Positions 8,703 through 17,552 of a stretch of 64,000 bases of DNA are shown one piece after another. The notes beneath the pieces were generated by a model. It searched no databases. It was not told the origin of the DNA and saw only the letters and a list, made by a program, of their open reading frames with translations. The DNA lies in NCBI GenBank assembly GCA_039636865.1, contig CP144172.1, positions 2,232,001 to 2,296,000 of the forward strand, written 5' to 3'. How positions within the stretch are numbered: position 1 is the stretch's first letter; every line of letters starts with the position of its first letter. The position numbers and the translations under genes were made by a program. This DNA comes from Dermatophilaceae bacterium Sec6.4 (GTDB taxonomy: Bacteria > Actinomycetota > Actinomycetes > Actinomycetales > Dermatophilaceae).

Positions 8703-9368
8703 ATGTCTGCAGATGAGCCCGGTGAGACCCGCACGCAGTACCTGCCGCGGACCGGGAGCAAGATCACCATTCTGATCGGTTTGGCGCTGCTCGTTGCCGC
8801 GGTTTACGCAGCGGTAGTGCCGTTGTCAGTCGCATCTCAGACCGGTGTGCAGTTCGGGTGTGGGACTGCGCTCAGCCCCAACGTGAGCTCGTTCGGCAAG
8901 GGCTACTGCTCGGCCGTCGACCAAGAGGCGCAATACCGGGCGATTGCCTTGTTGATCGCAGCTCTGCTGATCGCGGGAGTCGGATCGGCGCTCTTCGGCT
9001 TCGACAAACGCAGCCGTACCCGGGTCATCCGCGAGGACCTCGGCAACGACTACGACGACGAGGATCTTGCGACGGACAAGGGCGGCCGCGACAGCCGCGG
9101 GAACACCTCTGTGCATGCTCGTCCCGGGCGCAGTGCCATCGCCGCGAAGAGCCGCAGCGCTCGCTCCAGGAACGTTCCGGGCACCGACCGCCTGGGCTAT
9201 GACGATCTGGACCGCGATGATCGGGACCACGGCGATCCGGGCCATGACGATCTGGGCCATGACGATCAACAACGCGATGATCGGGACCACGATGACGTCG
9301 ATGATCGGGACCCCGGCGTCTCCGATGACCGGCCACGCAGATCTCGGGGTCCACGCGACCGTCGGTGA
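8703..9368 (+). CDS. Membrane protein with two TM segments and an Asp/His-rich repeat tail
   Basis: 221 residues, not recognised beyond being a small actinobacterial membrane protein. Two hydrophobic segments (about residues 20-42 and 79-99) flank an extracytoplasmic loop with two cysteines (QFGCGT and KGYCSA) that could form a disulfide. The cytoplasmic tail is basic (RSRTRVIRE, then a Ser/Arg-rich part) and ends in an acidic repeat region of Asp, His and Arg (about residues 165-206, e.g. RDDRDHGDPGHDDLGHDD). The DNA below that tail is a degenerate tandem repeat, and another reading frame there has higher third-position GC, so the tail may be unstable or frameshifted. It is divergent from the first acyltransferase and codirectional with the next two. 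Confidence 0.65.
   Translation: MSADEPGETRTQYLPRTGSKITILIGLALLVAAVYAAVVPLSVASQTGVQFGCGTALSPNVSSFGKGYCSAVDQEAQYRAIALLIAALLIAGVGSALFGFDKRSRTRVIREDLGNDYDDEDLATDKGGRDSRGNTSVHARPGRSAIAAKSRSARSRNVPGTDRLGYDDLDRDDRDHGDPGHDDLGHDDQQRDDRDHDDVDDRDPGVSDDRPRRSRGPRDRR
9200..9310 (+). repeat. Degenerate short tandem repeats in the Asp-rich tail
   Basis: The 14-base unit GGGCCATGACGATC occurs at 9239-9252 and 9254-9267, a 15-base period. The unit CGCGATGATCGGGACCAC occurs at 9213-9230 and 9273-9290, exactly 60 bases apart. A partial copy follows at 9301. The repeats lie inside the 3' end of the preceding coding region. Confidence 0.75.
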
Positions 9369-9428
9369 GTGAACGTCCATGACCTGTTGCGGTAGCGGGC
9401 GCTGCACTGAAACGGGCCGGTTCCCCTG

Positions 9429-11462
9429 ATGTCACGACGCACCCGGTACCGCTACTCGCCGGCTCTGGATGGTGTGCGGGGCACGGCCATGGTGCTTTTC
9501 ATGGCCTTCCACTTCGGGGTGGCCGCCCTGCAGGGTGCCTGGGTCGGGATCAACCTCTTCTTCGTGCTCTCGGCCTACCTGATCACCCGGCTACTGATCG
9601 AGGAGCACGCCAGATCCGGGCGGCTGGATCTTCTCGCGTTCTACCGCCGACGCGCGCGACGGCTGCTGCCGGCGTTGTTCGTGTTGCTCGCTGCGCTCGG
9701 GATCTACGGCGCGTTGATCGCCCCGCCCTCGGTGCGCGGCGCTCTGCGCGGCGATATGTTGGCCACCCTGTTGTTCGTCCAGAACTGGCACCTGATCCTG
9801 CAGGGCGACCAGTATTTCGATCTCTTCGGTGCGCCCTCCTTTCTCCGTCAGGCCTGGACCTTGGCGGTCGAAGAGCAGTTCTACCTCCTTGTTCCGCTCG
9901 TGGTGCTGGCTCTCGTGCGATGGGTCCGTCGGCGAGAGGTGCAAGCGGGAATTCTGCTGACGCTCGGGCTGGCCGGTGCACTGTGGACCGCACACATCGG
10001 GGTCGCGACCACAGAGGCACAGACGCATGCCTACTACGGCACCGACACCAGGGCGCAGGCACTGTGCATAGGTGCCGCGCTGGCGTTCTGGACAGGACTA
10101 CGTACCCGGCGGGCGGACCAGGTAAGACTGCCGGCACCGGTTGTTGCCGCGCTGGGCTGGGGCGGGCTCGTCGCGATGGGCTACGCGTTCTTCGCGATCG
10201 CGCCTTTCCAGGGTTTCATGTACGACGACGGCGGGATCTTTCTCTTCGCGCTGGCCGCTGCCGCCCTGGTCCTCGCGTGCGCTGACGAGCGGGCATCCCG
10301 GCCCCGTGCCGTGCTCGGCTGGCGGCCGTTCGCCTACCTCGGCCGGATCTCCTACGGGCTCTACCTGTGGCACTGGCCGATCCTGCTCTGGATGCGGCGT
10401 GTCGACCCGCGGCTGGGCACCAGCCTGACGGTGGGCATCGGGATCTGCACGACGCTCGCGATCGCCGCAGCTTCCTATCACTTCGTGGAGCGCCCGGTCA
10501 TTAATGGGGGAATACGGGCGTTGCTTCCGCGCCCGCGCAAGGACCGCAGTGCCCGGGGCGTCCTCGGGTGCGTGGTGTCGGCCATCGTCGCGTTGGCCTT
10601 CGCCGCCGGTCACGGTGCGACGCCCGCGGTCGCTGCAGGGGCCGCGGCTGTGGGGACGGGTGCGGATCCGGCGAAGACCCCGATGCTGGTGTCGGGCACG
10701 CCGGCGTATGTTCCCGCCTCGGTGCAGACCAGGGTGGCGATCTTCGGTGACTCCGTGCCGTACGTACTGGTGCGCGACAAGCCGCCCGGCAGCTACCCCG
10801 ATCTGGTGATCACCGACCTCTCACAACCCGGTTGCGACCTGATGCAGTCGCGCTACGCGAATCGCAGTACCTCGGTTCAGCCGGCGGCCTGCCTGCACAC
10901 CAAGCGCGACCTGGGAACGTTGTTGCGAGGATCCGGTGCCCGGCGTTTCGTGCTCTTTGCCTCAATGACGATGGCCTTTCCGCACGCGGCGCAGGACGGG
11001 TCGACGCTTGATCTGGACGATCCCGGTTACCGCGCCCTCGTCGCGTCGACCCTGTCGGAATACCGGGCGACGGCCCGTGCGGCCGGGGTCACCTCGATGA
11101 GCGTGGTGACCGTGCCCTGCCGCGACAGCGATCTGTCACAGTGGCCGATCGAGTTCAGGTCTGCCTTCGCGGGCTCGCGGACGGTGGCGCAGGTGACCGA
11201 TCCCACCCGGCTGAACTCGGTGATCACCGGGTGGGCGGCCCGTAACGGTGTCGGGGTCATCGATCTGTACCACGCCGTCTGCCCGGACGGCAGGTTCCAG
11301 CCCCGGATACACGGCATTCAGCTGTACCAGGATCAGGTGCACCCCTCCGTGCCCGGTTCGTGGATGATGTGGACCTGGCTGGCGCCGCAGATGCGCGACG
11401 CGGCGATGACCACGACGGGGTCCGCCCGGCCGGCCGCCTCGAACTCGGCGGGTCGCCCGTGA
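9429..11462 (+). CDS. OafA-type membrane O-acyltransferase with C-terminal SGNH domain (copy 2)
   Basis: 677 residues. The acyltransferase-3 domain begins YSPALDGVRGTAMVLFMAFH, carries the R/K-rich loop FYRRRARRLLPALF and about ten TM segments to residue 370. A linker TM near 380-395 leads into an SGNH domain with FGDSVPY near residue 440 and the catalytic D-x-x-H as DQVH near 635. The predicted role is O-acylation of an exported glycan or cell-wall polymer. ATG at 9429 has no strong ribosome site. Copies 2 and 3 are codirectional with a 13-base gap. The SGNH block II/III residues (Gly, G-x-N) are not obvious, as in the other copies here, so catalytic details may differ from OatA. Confidence 0.88.
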   Translation: MSRRTRYRYSPALDGVRGTAMVLFMAFHFGVAALQGAWVGINLFFVLSAYLITRLLIEEHARSGRLDLLAFYRRRARRLLPALFVLLAALGIYGALIAPPSVRGALRGDMLATLLFVQNWHLILQGDQYFDLFGAPSFLRQAWTLAVEEQFYLLVPLVVLALVRWVRRREVQAGILLTLGLAGALWTAHIGVATTEAQTHAYYGTDTRAQALCIGAALAFWTGLRTRRADQVRLPAPVVAALGWGGLVAMGYAFFAIAPFQGFMYDDGGIFLFALAAAALVLACADERASRPRAVLGWRPFAYLGRISYGLYLWHWPILLWMRRVDPRLGTSLTVGIGICTTLAIAAASYHFVERPVINGGIRALLPRPRKDRSARGVLGCVVSAIVALAFAAGHGATPAVAAGAAAVGTGADPAKTPMLVSGTPAYVPASVQTRVAIFGDSVPYVLVRDKPPGSYPDLVITDLSQPGCDLMQSRYANRSTSVQPAACLHTKRDLGTLLRGSGARRFVLFASMTMAFPHAAQDGSTLDLDDPGYRALVASTLSEYRATARAAGVTSMSVVTVPCRDSDLSQWPIEFRSAFAGSRTVAQVTDPTRLNSVITGWAARNGVGVIDLYHAVCPDGRFQPRIHGIQLYQDQVHPSVPGSWMMWTWLAPQMRDAAMTTTGSARPAASNSAGRP

Positions 11463-11475
11463 CGAGAGTCCTCCG

Positions 11476-13443
11476 ATGAGGGTCCTGGAGACGGCGCGCG
11501 CCGCCGTCAGCACCGACCTGCAGCATCGGGGCCGCAACTACCGCCCGGCGATCGACGGGTACCGCGGTCTGTTCATCGTGCTGGTGGTCGCCTACCACTT
11601 CGGGGCGACGGCGCTGGCCGGCGGTTGGATCGGGATCAACCACTTTTTTGTCTTCTCCGGATTCCTGATCGGCAAGCTGCTGATCAAGGAACGGGAGCGC
11701 ACCGGTCGGATCGACTTCGTGCGCTTTTATCTCCGGCGCGCACGGCGGATCCTTCCAGCATTGGCGATCCTGGTGACCGCCGTGCTGATCCGCGTGGTGC
11801 TTGTGCCGGGCCAGCACCGGCCACAGACCGCCGGGGACAGCTTCGCCGCCATGACGTTTTGGCTCAACTGGCGGCTGATCGCCCGCAATGACCAGTACTT
11901 CGACCTCTTCGACGAGCCGTCGCCGCTGCGTCACGTCTGGACGCTGTCGGTCGAGGAACAGTTCTACGTTCTGATCCCGATGATCGTCCTGATGCTCTAC
12001 ATCGCCGCGCGCCGCCAATGGATGCGGGTCGCGCTGGTCGCCGCGGCGGCGTGCGGGTCGGCGCTGTGGACGGCCCATCTGGTCGGGACACCGACCGCGA
12101 CGTTCAGCAGGCTCTACTACGGAACCGACATCCGTGCGCAGGCGCTGCTGGTCGGAGTCGCCGCCGCGTTCGTACACACCAAGGTGCGCGGCGGTAGACC
12201 GTTCCGGATATCCCGACTGACCGCCAACCTGTTCGGATGGGTCGGGACCATTGCCTCGCTGACCGCGTTCTTCCTGTTGGGCTCCTCCAGCGTGGGGGTG
12301 TTCCGGTACGGCGGGCTGCTCGCCTTCGCGGTCCTGGCCGCGATGATGGGCGCCAGCGCGCTGGACCCGCGTGATCTGCTGATCAACAAGGTGATGAGTA
12401 ACCGGGTGCTGGTCCACCTCGGTCAGATCTCGTATGGCATCTATCTCTACCACTGGCCGATCGGCCTGTGGCTGCCGATGCCGGGGCTGCCCAGAGTGCT
12501 GAGCGGGACTCTGCAGTTCGCGGTCACCTGGGTTTGCGCGGTGCTGTCCTACCGTCTGGTCGAGATGCCCGTGATGGCGCACGGGGTGCGCGGACTGGTC
12601 CGGCCGCTACGGTTCGTGGGCCCTGGCGTGGTGGCCTTCCTGGCGGTTGCTGCGCTGGTCGTCCAACAGGTGGTGCCGGCCGCTGCGGCCTCGATGTGGA
12701 ACGGTGCGGCGTTGAATCCTGCCGTCCGGTACCTGCCGCCCCGGACACCGCTGAAGGTGGCCATCGTCGGGGACTCGATACCCGCCTCCATCGCGGATGG
12801 TTTCAAAGGATCCTCCTACCCGGGTCTGGACCTGCTGCGGCACGCCGAGTACGCCGGGTGCGATTTCGTGCCCGTCACGCTGGCGGTCGGGGACCGGCTC
12901 ATCCCCGAGGACGCGCACTGCCCCGGGTGGCGCTCCTCGTGGCCGAAGTCCGTCCGTAAGGAGGGGACACAGGTGGTGCTTGCTCCCGCCGGCCTGGGAT
13001 TCACCCTTCCGCAGCAGATCGACGGCAAGGTGGCCCCGCTGCGCTCGCCGCAGGTCCGTACCGCCCTGACCGCCAGCCTGGACGCCTTGCTGGCGGCGTT
13101 CCGGTCATCGGGAGCTCGCCAGCTCGACATCATCAATGTGCCGTGCCGGGTACTGCGGCCGGGGAGTCTGCCGGTGTCCGCGCAACTGCAGATCGGGACC
13201 GCGGCCATCCCGCTGGACACGACCTGGGTGAACGCGATCATCGCGACCTGGGTCCGCGAGCACGCGGCCAGCGGGGCACGACTTGTTGATCTGGACGGGC
13301 AGCTGTGCCGCGGCGGTTACCGAGCGCGCATCAACAACGCGCAGCTCTACCAGGACGGGATCCATTTCACGGTTACCGGTGCCGCGCTGGTCTGGAGCTG
13401 GCTTGCGCCGACCGTCGTCGACACATGGCAGCAGGACCGGTGA
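11476..13443 (+). CDS. OafA-type membrane O-acyltransferase with C-terminal SGNH domain (copy 3)
   Basis: 655 residues. The first 20 residues are a short polar extension, then YRPAIDGYRGLFIVLVVAYH opens the acyltransferase-3 domain. FYLRRARRILPALA and SLYLWHWP-like SYGIYLYHWPIGLW mark its conserved loops. The C-terminal SGNH domain has IVGDSIPASI near residue 432 and DGIH near 627. Probable function is transfer of an acyl group to a surface glycan. It is clearly paralogous to the neighbouring copies but far from identical, so this is an old duplication rather than a recent repeat. Its stop is 9 bases from the stop of the convergent copy 4. Confidence 0.88.
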   Translation: MRVLETARAAVSTDLQHRGRNYRPAIDGYRGLFIVLVVAYHFGATALAGGWIGINHFFVFSGFLIGKLLIKERERTGRIDFVRFYLRRARRILPALAILVTAVLIRVVLVPGQHRPQTAGDSFAAMTFWLNWRLIARNDQYFDLFDEPSPLRHVWTLSVEEQFYVLIPMIVLMLYIAARRQWMRVALVAAAACGSALWTAHLVGTPTATFSRLYYGTDIRAQALLVGVAAAFVHTKVRGGRPFRISRLTANLFGWVGTIASLTAFFLLGSSSVGVFRYGGLLAFAVLAAMMGASALDPRDLLINKVMSNRVLVHLGQISYGIYLYHWPIGLWLPMPGLPRVLSGTLQFAVTWVCAVLSYRLVEMPVMAHGVRGLVRPLRFVGPGVVAFLAVAALVVQQVVPAAAASMWNGAALNPAVRYLPPRTPLKVAIVGDSIPASIADGFKGSSYPGLDLLRHAEYAGCDFVPVTLAVGDRLIPEDAHCPGWRSSWPKSVRKEGTQVVLAPAGLGFTLPQQIDGKVAPLRSPQVRTALTASLDALLAAFRSSGARQLDIINVPCRVLRPGSLPVSAQLQIGTAAIPLDTTWVNAIIATWVREHAASGARLVDLDGQLCRGGYRARINNAQLYQDGIHFTVTGAALVWSWLAPTVVDTWQQDR

Positions 13444-13452
13444 CCAGCGTGC

Positions 13453-15420
13453 TCACCGGTCCTTGCGGTAGTTCCAGTTACCACTGATCTGACCGAGCAT
13501 CCAGCGCCACACCATCGGTGTCGCGGCGGGGGAGAAGTGCAGTCCGTCATTGAAGACCGGCAGGTTGTTGATGACCGGCTGATACCCGGCCGGCGAGCAC
13601 AGTGCGCCGTACAGATCGACCAGTTTTGCGTCGGTGTGTTCGCCGACCCACCGGGCCAACAGCCGGTTGATCTGCACCGGGTCGTTGAACTCATCGATGT
13701 ATCCCGGCGTACGGGCCTGGATCTCCTTGTACTGCTCGGAATCCTTGGACTCCCCGAACTCACGGCAGGGAACGTTGACGATCTGGATCTGGGTGACTCC
13801 CGCAGCGCGGGCCCGTGCGTCGATGCCCGACAGAGTCCGCAGCACGAAGTCGTCGTAGACCGGCTGGCCGATGTGTGCCGAGCTGCCGTCGGGCATCACG
13901 TGCGGCACGGCGAGCAGGGGAGAACCGAACACGAGCAGGACCTTGGCGCCCGCGGCGCGTAGTACCGAAGGCCAGGTGCGTTCGGTCTCGGCGCACATGG
14001 CGTGCTGGTCCTTCACCCCGAATGCCGTGGCGAGCTTCAATGGGAGCAGGTCGCAACCCTCATGGGCGACGTTCACCGGGTGGACGCCGGGGAACAGTCG
14101 CGCCGGGAAGCGTTTGGCCAGATACCACGGCACCGAGTCGCCGAGGACGCCGAAATCCGGTGGCGCACCCGGTACGTAGCTGAGCTGGTTCGGGACCAGT
14201 GTGGGTGGCAGTCTGGTGCTGGCCGACGCTACCGGGCCGGCATTGGCCGGAAGCATCACGGCCGAGGTGAGCGCCACCACCAGGGCCACTGGAGCGATGA
14301 CCGCGAGCGAGGCACGGCGCAGCCTGGGGAAGAGTGCGCGCACGCCGTCGTGCAGGACCGGTTCCTCCACGAACCGGTTGGACAGGTAGGCCAGCACCGT
14401 GGAGATCGCGAACCCGATGCATCCGGTGACCAGTGTCGAGTGCAGGATGCCGCTGGTGCCCAGCAGCAGATGCACGGGCCAGTGCCACAGGTAGAGCGAA
14501 TACGACAACCGGCCGAACTGGCGCACGATCCGCAGCGAGAACAACGCCTTCAGCCGACTGGGCGAAGGGTCATCCAGAGCGACGATGAGCGCCGCAGATC
14601 CGATGGCGCCGAAGAGTGCGCCGCCCCGGTCCCACATCCAGGTGGTGTAGGGGTCGATGAACAGGAACAGCAGGACATTCGAGGCAAGCCCTGCCCACCC
14701 GACCACGAACACCGTGCGCCTCGACAGGGTCGGCACTCCGCCACGCGGGGACCACCCGAAGGCAATCCCGATTGCCGTGCCGATCAGCAGAGAGGTGACC
14801 CGGGTGTCGGTCCCGTAGTAGAGCCGACTGAAGTCTCCGGGGTTGCTGTCCGCGACGTAGGCCGTCCAGACCGTCATCACCACAGCTGCCGCGAGCACGG
14901 CCGCGACGCGGGCCCGCCGGCTGCGCCACACCCAGCAGAGCGCTGCCACGATCACCGGGATGACGACGTAGTACTGCTCTTCGATGGCCAGGGTCCAGGC
15001 GTGTCGCAACGGGGGGGTGATCAGGCTGTTGCCGAAATACTGGTCATTGAGGGCGATCAGCCGCCAGTTCATCGAAAAACCGAGCGTGGCGAGGGTGTCC
15101 AGCCCGAAGCGGTGCCGCACGGCCTGTGGCGCGAAAAAACATCCGTAGATCGTGACTGCGGTCAGCAGCAGGAACAGTCCGGGCAGCACCCGTCTGCCGC
15201 GGCGACGGTAGAAGGCGAGGAAATCAATACGACCCGTGCGCTGCTTCTCGGCGAACAGCAACCGGGTGATGAGGAACCCGGAGAGCACGAAGAAGAGGTT
15301 GATGGCGATCCACATCCCGGACAGGAACGTCGCGCCGAAGTGGAACGCCAGGAAGCAGGCCATGAAGACCCCGCGGAGGCCATCGAGCGCTGGACTGCGC
15401 CCGTACCGGGACCGTGGCAC
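13453..15420 (-). CDS. OafA-type membrane O-acyltransferase with C-terminal SGNH domain (copy 4)
   Basis: 655 residues from a GTG at 15420. I chose this start because AAGGAG lies 6 bases upstream and it puts the N-terminus (VPRSRYGRSPALDGLRG) where copy 2 begins; a longer frame to 15468 has no ribosome site. Acyltransferase-3 features are LAFHFGA in TM1 and FYRRRGRRVLPGLF. The SGNH domain has LGDSVPWYLA near residue 427 and NDGLHF near 625. Predicted to acylate an extracytoplasmic glycan. A TAACAT hexamer on the minus strand at 15481-15476 could be its -10 box. Confidence 0.88.
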   Translation of the reverse strand: MPRSRYGRSPALDGLRGVFMACFLAFHFGATFLSGMWIAINLFFVLSGFLITRLLFAEKQRTGRIDFLAFYRRRGRRVLPGLFLLLTAVTIYGCFFAPQAVRHRFGLDTLATLGFSMNWRLIALNDQYFGNSLITPPLRHAWTLAIEEQYYVVIPVIVAALCWVWRSRRARVAAVLAAAVVMTVWTAYVADSNPGDFSRLYYGTDTRVTSLLIGTAIGIAFGWSPRGGVPTLSRRTVFVVGWAGLASNVLLFLFIDPYTTWMWDRGGALFGAIGSAALIVALDDPSPSRLKALFSLRIVRQFGRLSYSLYLWHWPVHLLLGTSGILHSTLVTGCIGFAISTVLAYLSNRFVEEPVLHDGVRALFPRLRRASLAVIAPVALVVALTSAVMLPANAGPVASASTRLPPTLVPNQLSYVPGAPPDFGVLGDSVPWYLAKRFPARLFPGVHPVNVAHEGCDLLPLKLATAFGVKDQHAMCAETERTWPSVLRAAGAKVLLVFGSPLLAVPHVMPDGSSAHIGQPVYDDFVLRTLSGIDARARAAGVTQIQIVNVPCREFGESKDSEQYKEIQARTPGYIDEFNDPVQINRLLARWVGEHTDAKLVDLYGALCSPAGYQPVINNLPVFNDGLHFSPAATPMVWRWMLGQISGNWNYRKDR

Positions 15421-15569
15421 CCGCAACTCCTTCGTCTCGACATCACCCCTGACCGCACAGAGTTGCAACGGCGATATGTTACCCAGCCGTAAGGCGCAGG
15501 AGAGGCTATCGGCAGCAGATGGTCATGACCCGGACCGGCGAGACCGGCGTCGGCCACACGGCGGCGGCC

Positions 15570-17336
15570 TCAACTCTTGATGAAGACCTGAATGCCCTGG
15601 GGGGAGCCGCTGATCGCCGAACTGCCGGGGAAGGTCAACATCGTGGCGCCGGGTGGTATGTCGCCGATCGACCACAAACCACTGCTTGTGCGTTGACGTA
15701 CCCAGATGCGCACGGCGGTGGCGGGGGCCTTGTCAGGATCGTGTCGAAAGCTGCTCTCGCCCTCAGGCCACAGGCGCGGAAAGTACACATCGTGGCCCCG
15801 TGACAGCAGATGCAGTTCCAGAGCCGGCGCGAGGCTGCCCTGAACGGTGCCGTAGGCGGCGCGGATCAGGATCGGTGCGTGGTCGACTCCGCGCCGATCT
15901 AGCTCCCGATCGACCGAAGTCGCCACGGTGCGGGCGAACCGCTCGTGCTGCGACCATTCGACCGTCCCGCTGACCAGGGAATTACGGGGCGCGGCGCTGA
16001 AGATCGCGACAGCAGCCAACGCGGCAACCGGTACGAGGAGCCCGCGCGGGGGACCGACCGAGGCGGTCGGGCGCAGGGCGCGCAATCGCGCCCCAGTACC
16101 CCAGATGGCGAGGCAGGTCAGCCCGACTGGTGCGGCGACGCCGATTTCGGAGTACCAGAGCTGCAGACCGCCAGTGACGTGCGACGTGGTCACTGTCAAT
16201 GCCGCGGTGCACAGTGCAGTGACCGCAATCCCGGCTGCGGCGGCACGGTGATGTCGCTGGGCACGGGTCAGTTCCTGGACGCGCCGACCTGCCCGGTGGC
16301 TGTCGATCTGGGACTTCCATACCGTCAGATAGCCGGTGCAGACCCACCCGGCGGCGGCTGCCACCCCCGCAGCGGCCGTCCACTGCAGGACGCTGGCCGA
16401 GCCGAGGTGGAACGCATCGACATGCCCGGTGGGCACCATGAGCTGCACCGTGCGGCCCAGCGCTGAGCCGAGACTGAGATGCGGGTTGTCGCGGAATCCG
16501 AACTGGATCAGCTTCACGGTGTTGCCGGGGAAGTAGATCACGGCGTCGGCGATCACCGGTGCCCACACGACAAGCGCGACAGCCGTTGTCACCCACCCGG
16601 GTCGCGTTCGGCGAGGCCGTCGGCGCAGCCGGTGCGGGACGTAGCCGGGCATCGGCCATATCGCGTCGCGTCTGCGGTACCACCGAGTCACCCCCACGAC
16701 CGAGAGCAGGATCGTCAGCAGGCCGACGATGGGCAGTTGCAGCAGATGCGCCTGGGCGGTCATCGACGCCGTGAGCGCGAACCACGGCATCGCCCACAGC
16801 TGTCCCAGCATCAGGCGCCACGCCAGCATCATCGTGACCAGCAGGCCGAGCATGGGCGGGAAGGTGTTCCAGGGGTGCACCAGGAACGATCGGTTCGCGC
16901 CCTCCACGAAGAGGATGGCGAAGAAGACAGCCGTCGCGGCTGCGAGACCACCCGCCTGGCGCGCCGAACGAATCGCCAGTACCGCGCATCCCGCAACGAT
17001 CAGCAGCGAACCCAACGCCAACCCCACAGGATGCCAACCGGTCAATGCGTAGGGAACTGCCAACAGGTAGTACTGCAGGGGACCGGGATGGTGGGCATAC
17101 AGACCGGGGTCGCTGAAGCTGGTATCGGCCCGCTGGCCTTCCAACGGTGGATTGACCGAGAACACGTCGCGGGTATGGATCCCGATGATGGCTTCGTCGC
17201 CCTGCGGCACCCAGTGGTGACCGGCGAGTTGGACCAGGTACCAGAGCAGCGGCAGCACGACGACCAGCTGCATCGCGCGCTCGCATCGACGGCCGTCCGG
17301 CACCCGCACCGTGCCGGTTCGCCCTCGACGGGCCAT
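15570..17336 (-). CDS. GT-C-like polytopic membrane protein, putative lipid-linked-sugar glycosyltransferase
   Basis: 588 residues from the ATG at 17336 (17276 is another possible ATG). The first membrane segment is followed by an acidic loop motif WVPQGDEAIIG, the position where GT-C enzymes keep their catalytic Asp/Glu, and then a long loop with FSDPGLYAHHPGP. About ten TM segments extend to residue 450, then a soluble extracytoplasmic tail of about 150 residues. The layout resembles ArnT/PMT-type (GT39-like) enzymes that use polyprenyl-phosphate sugars outside the membrane. I cannot assign donor or acceptor. It is codirectional with copy 4 of the acyltransferases, with a 149-base gap. Confidence 0.65.
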   Translation of the reverse strand: MARRGRTGTVRVPDGRRCERAMQLVVVLPLLWYLVQLAGHHWVPQGDEAIIGIHTRDVFSVNPPLEGQRADTSFSDPGLYAHHPGPLQYYLLAVPYALTGWHPVGLALGSLLIVAGCAVLAIRSARQAGGLAAATAVFFAILFVEGANRSFLVHPWNTFPPMLGLLVTMMLAWRLMLGQLWAMPWFALTASMTAQAHLLQLPIVGLLTILLSVVGVTRWYRRRDAIWPMPGYVPHRLRRRPRRTRPGWVTTAVALVVWAPVIADAVIYFPGNTVKLIQFGFRDNPHLSLGSALGRTVQLMVPTGHVDAFHLGSASVLQWTAAAGVAAAAGWVCTGYLTVWKSQIDSHRAGRRVQELTRAQRHHRAAAAGIAVTALCTAALTVTTSHVTGGLQLWYSEIGVAAPVGLTCLAIWGTGARLRALRPTASVGPPRGLLVPVAALAAVAIFSAAPRNSLVSGTVEWSQHERFARTVATSVDRELDRRGVDHAPILIRAAYGTVQGSLAPALELHLLSRGHDVYFPRLWPEGESSFRHDPDKAPATAVRIWVRQRTSSGLWSIGDIPPGATMLTFPGSSAISGSPQGIQVFIKS

Positions 17337-17552
17337 CAGTCCTGCTGCAGGCACGGACCGGCCTCCCCCTGAACGTGGGCGCTGGACCCGGTCGTCTGGA
17401 GCATAAAAGTACAGCAAGGGCAGCGGCCACGTGCGCCCTCGACGCAGCCACCACCCGACCGGCGATCCGTCGGGCAGAAACGCTACCGATCAGTACAGTG
17501 GGCCATCTCGAACATCCCTGCGGCACACGTCGCACCGACCCGGAAGTAGTCG

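Noticed and set aside
8826..9407. Minus-strand frame with repeated hydrophobic VPII and IVMAQ units
   Set aside because: It arises from the same tandem repeat as the Asp-rich tail. Outside the repeat it lacks coding character, so I kept the plus-strand gene.
11257..12582. Minus-strand open frame of 441 codons
   Set aside because: Antisense to the second and third acyltransferase genes; low-complexity His/Gln/Asp sequence typical of GC-rich shadow frames.
14002..15492. Plus-strand open frame of 496 codons
   Set aside because: It is the reverse complement of the fourth acyltransferase gene, is rich in Arg/Gln/Gly and has no domain motif.
16479..17372. Plus-strand open frame opposite the GT-C-like gene
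   Set aside because: Arg/His/Gln-rich shadow; the minus-strand frame has TM helices and a GT-C loop.
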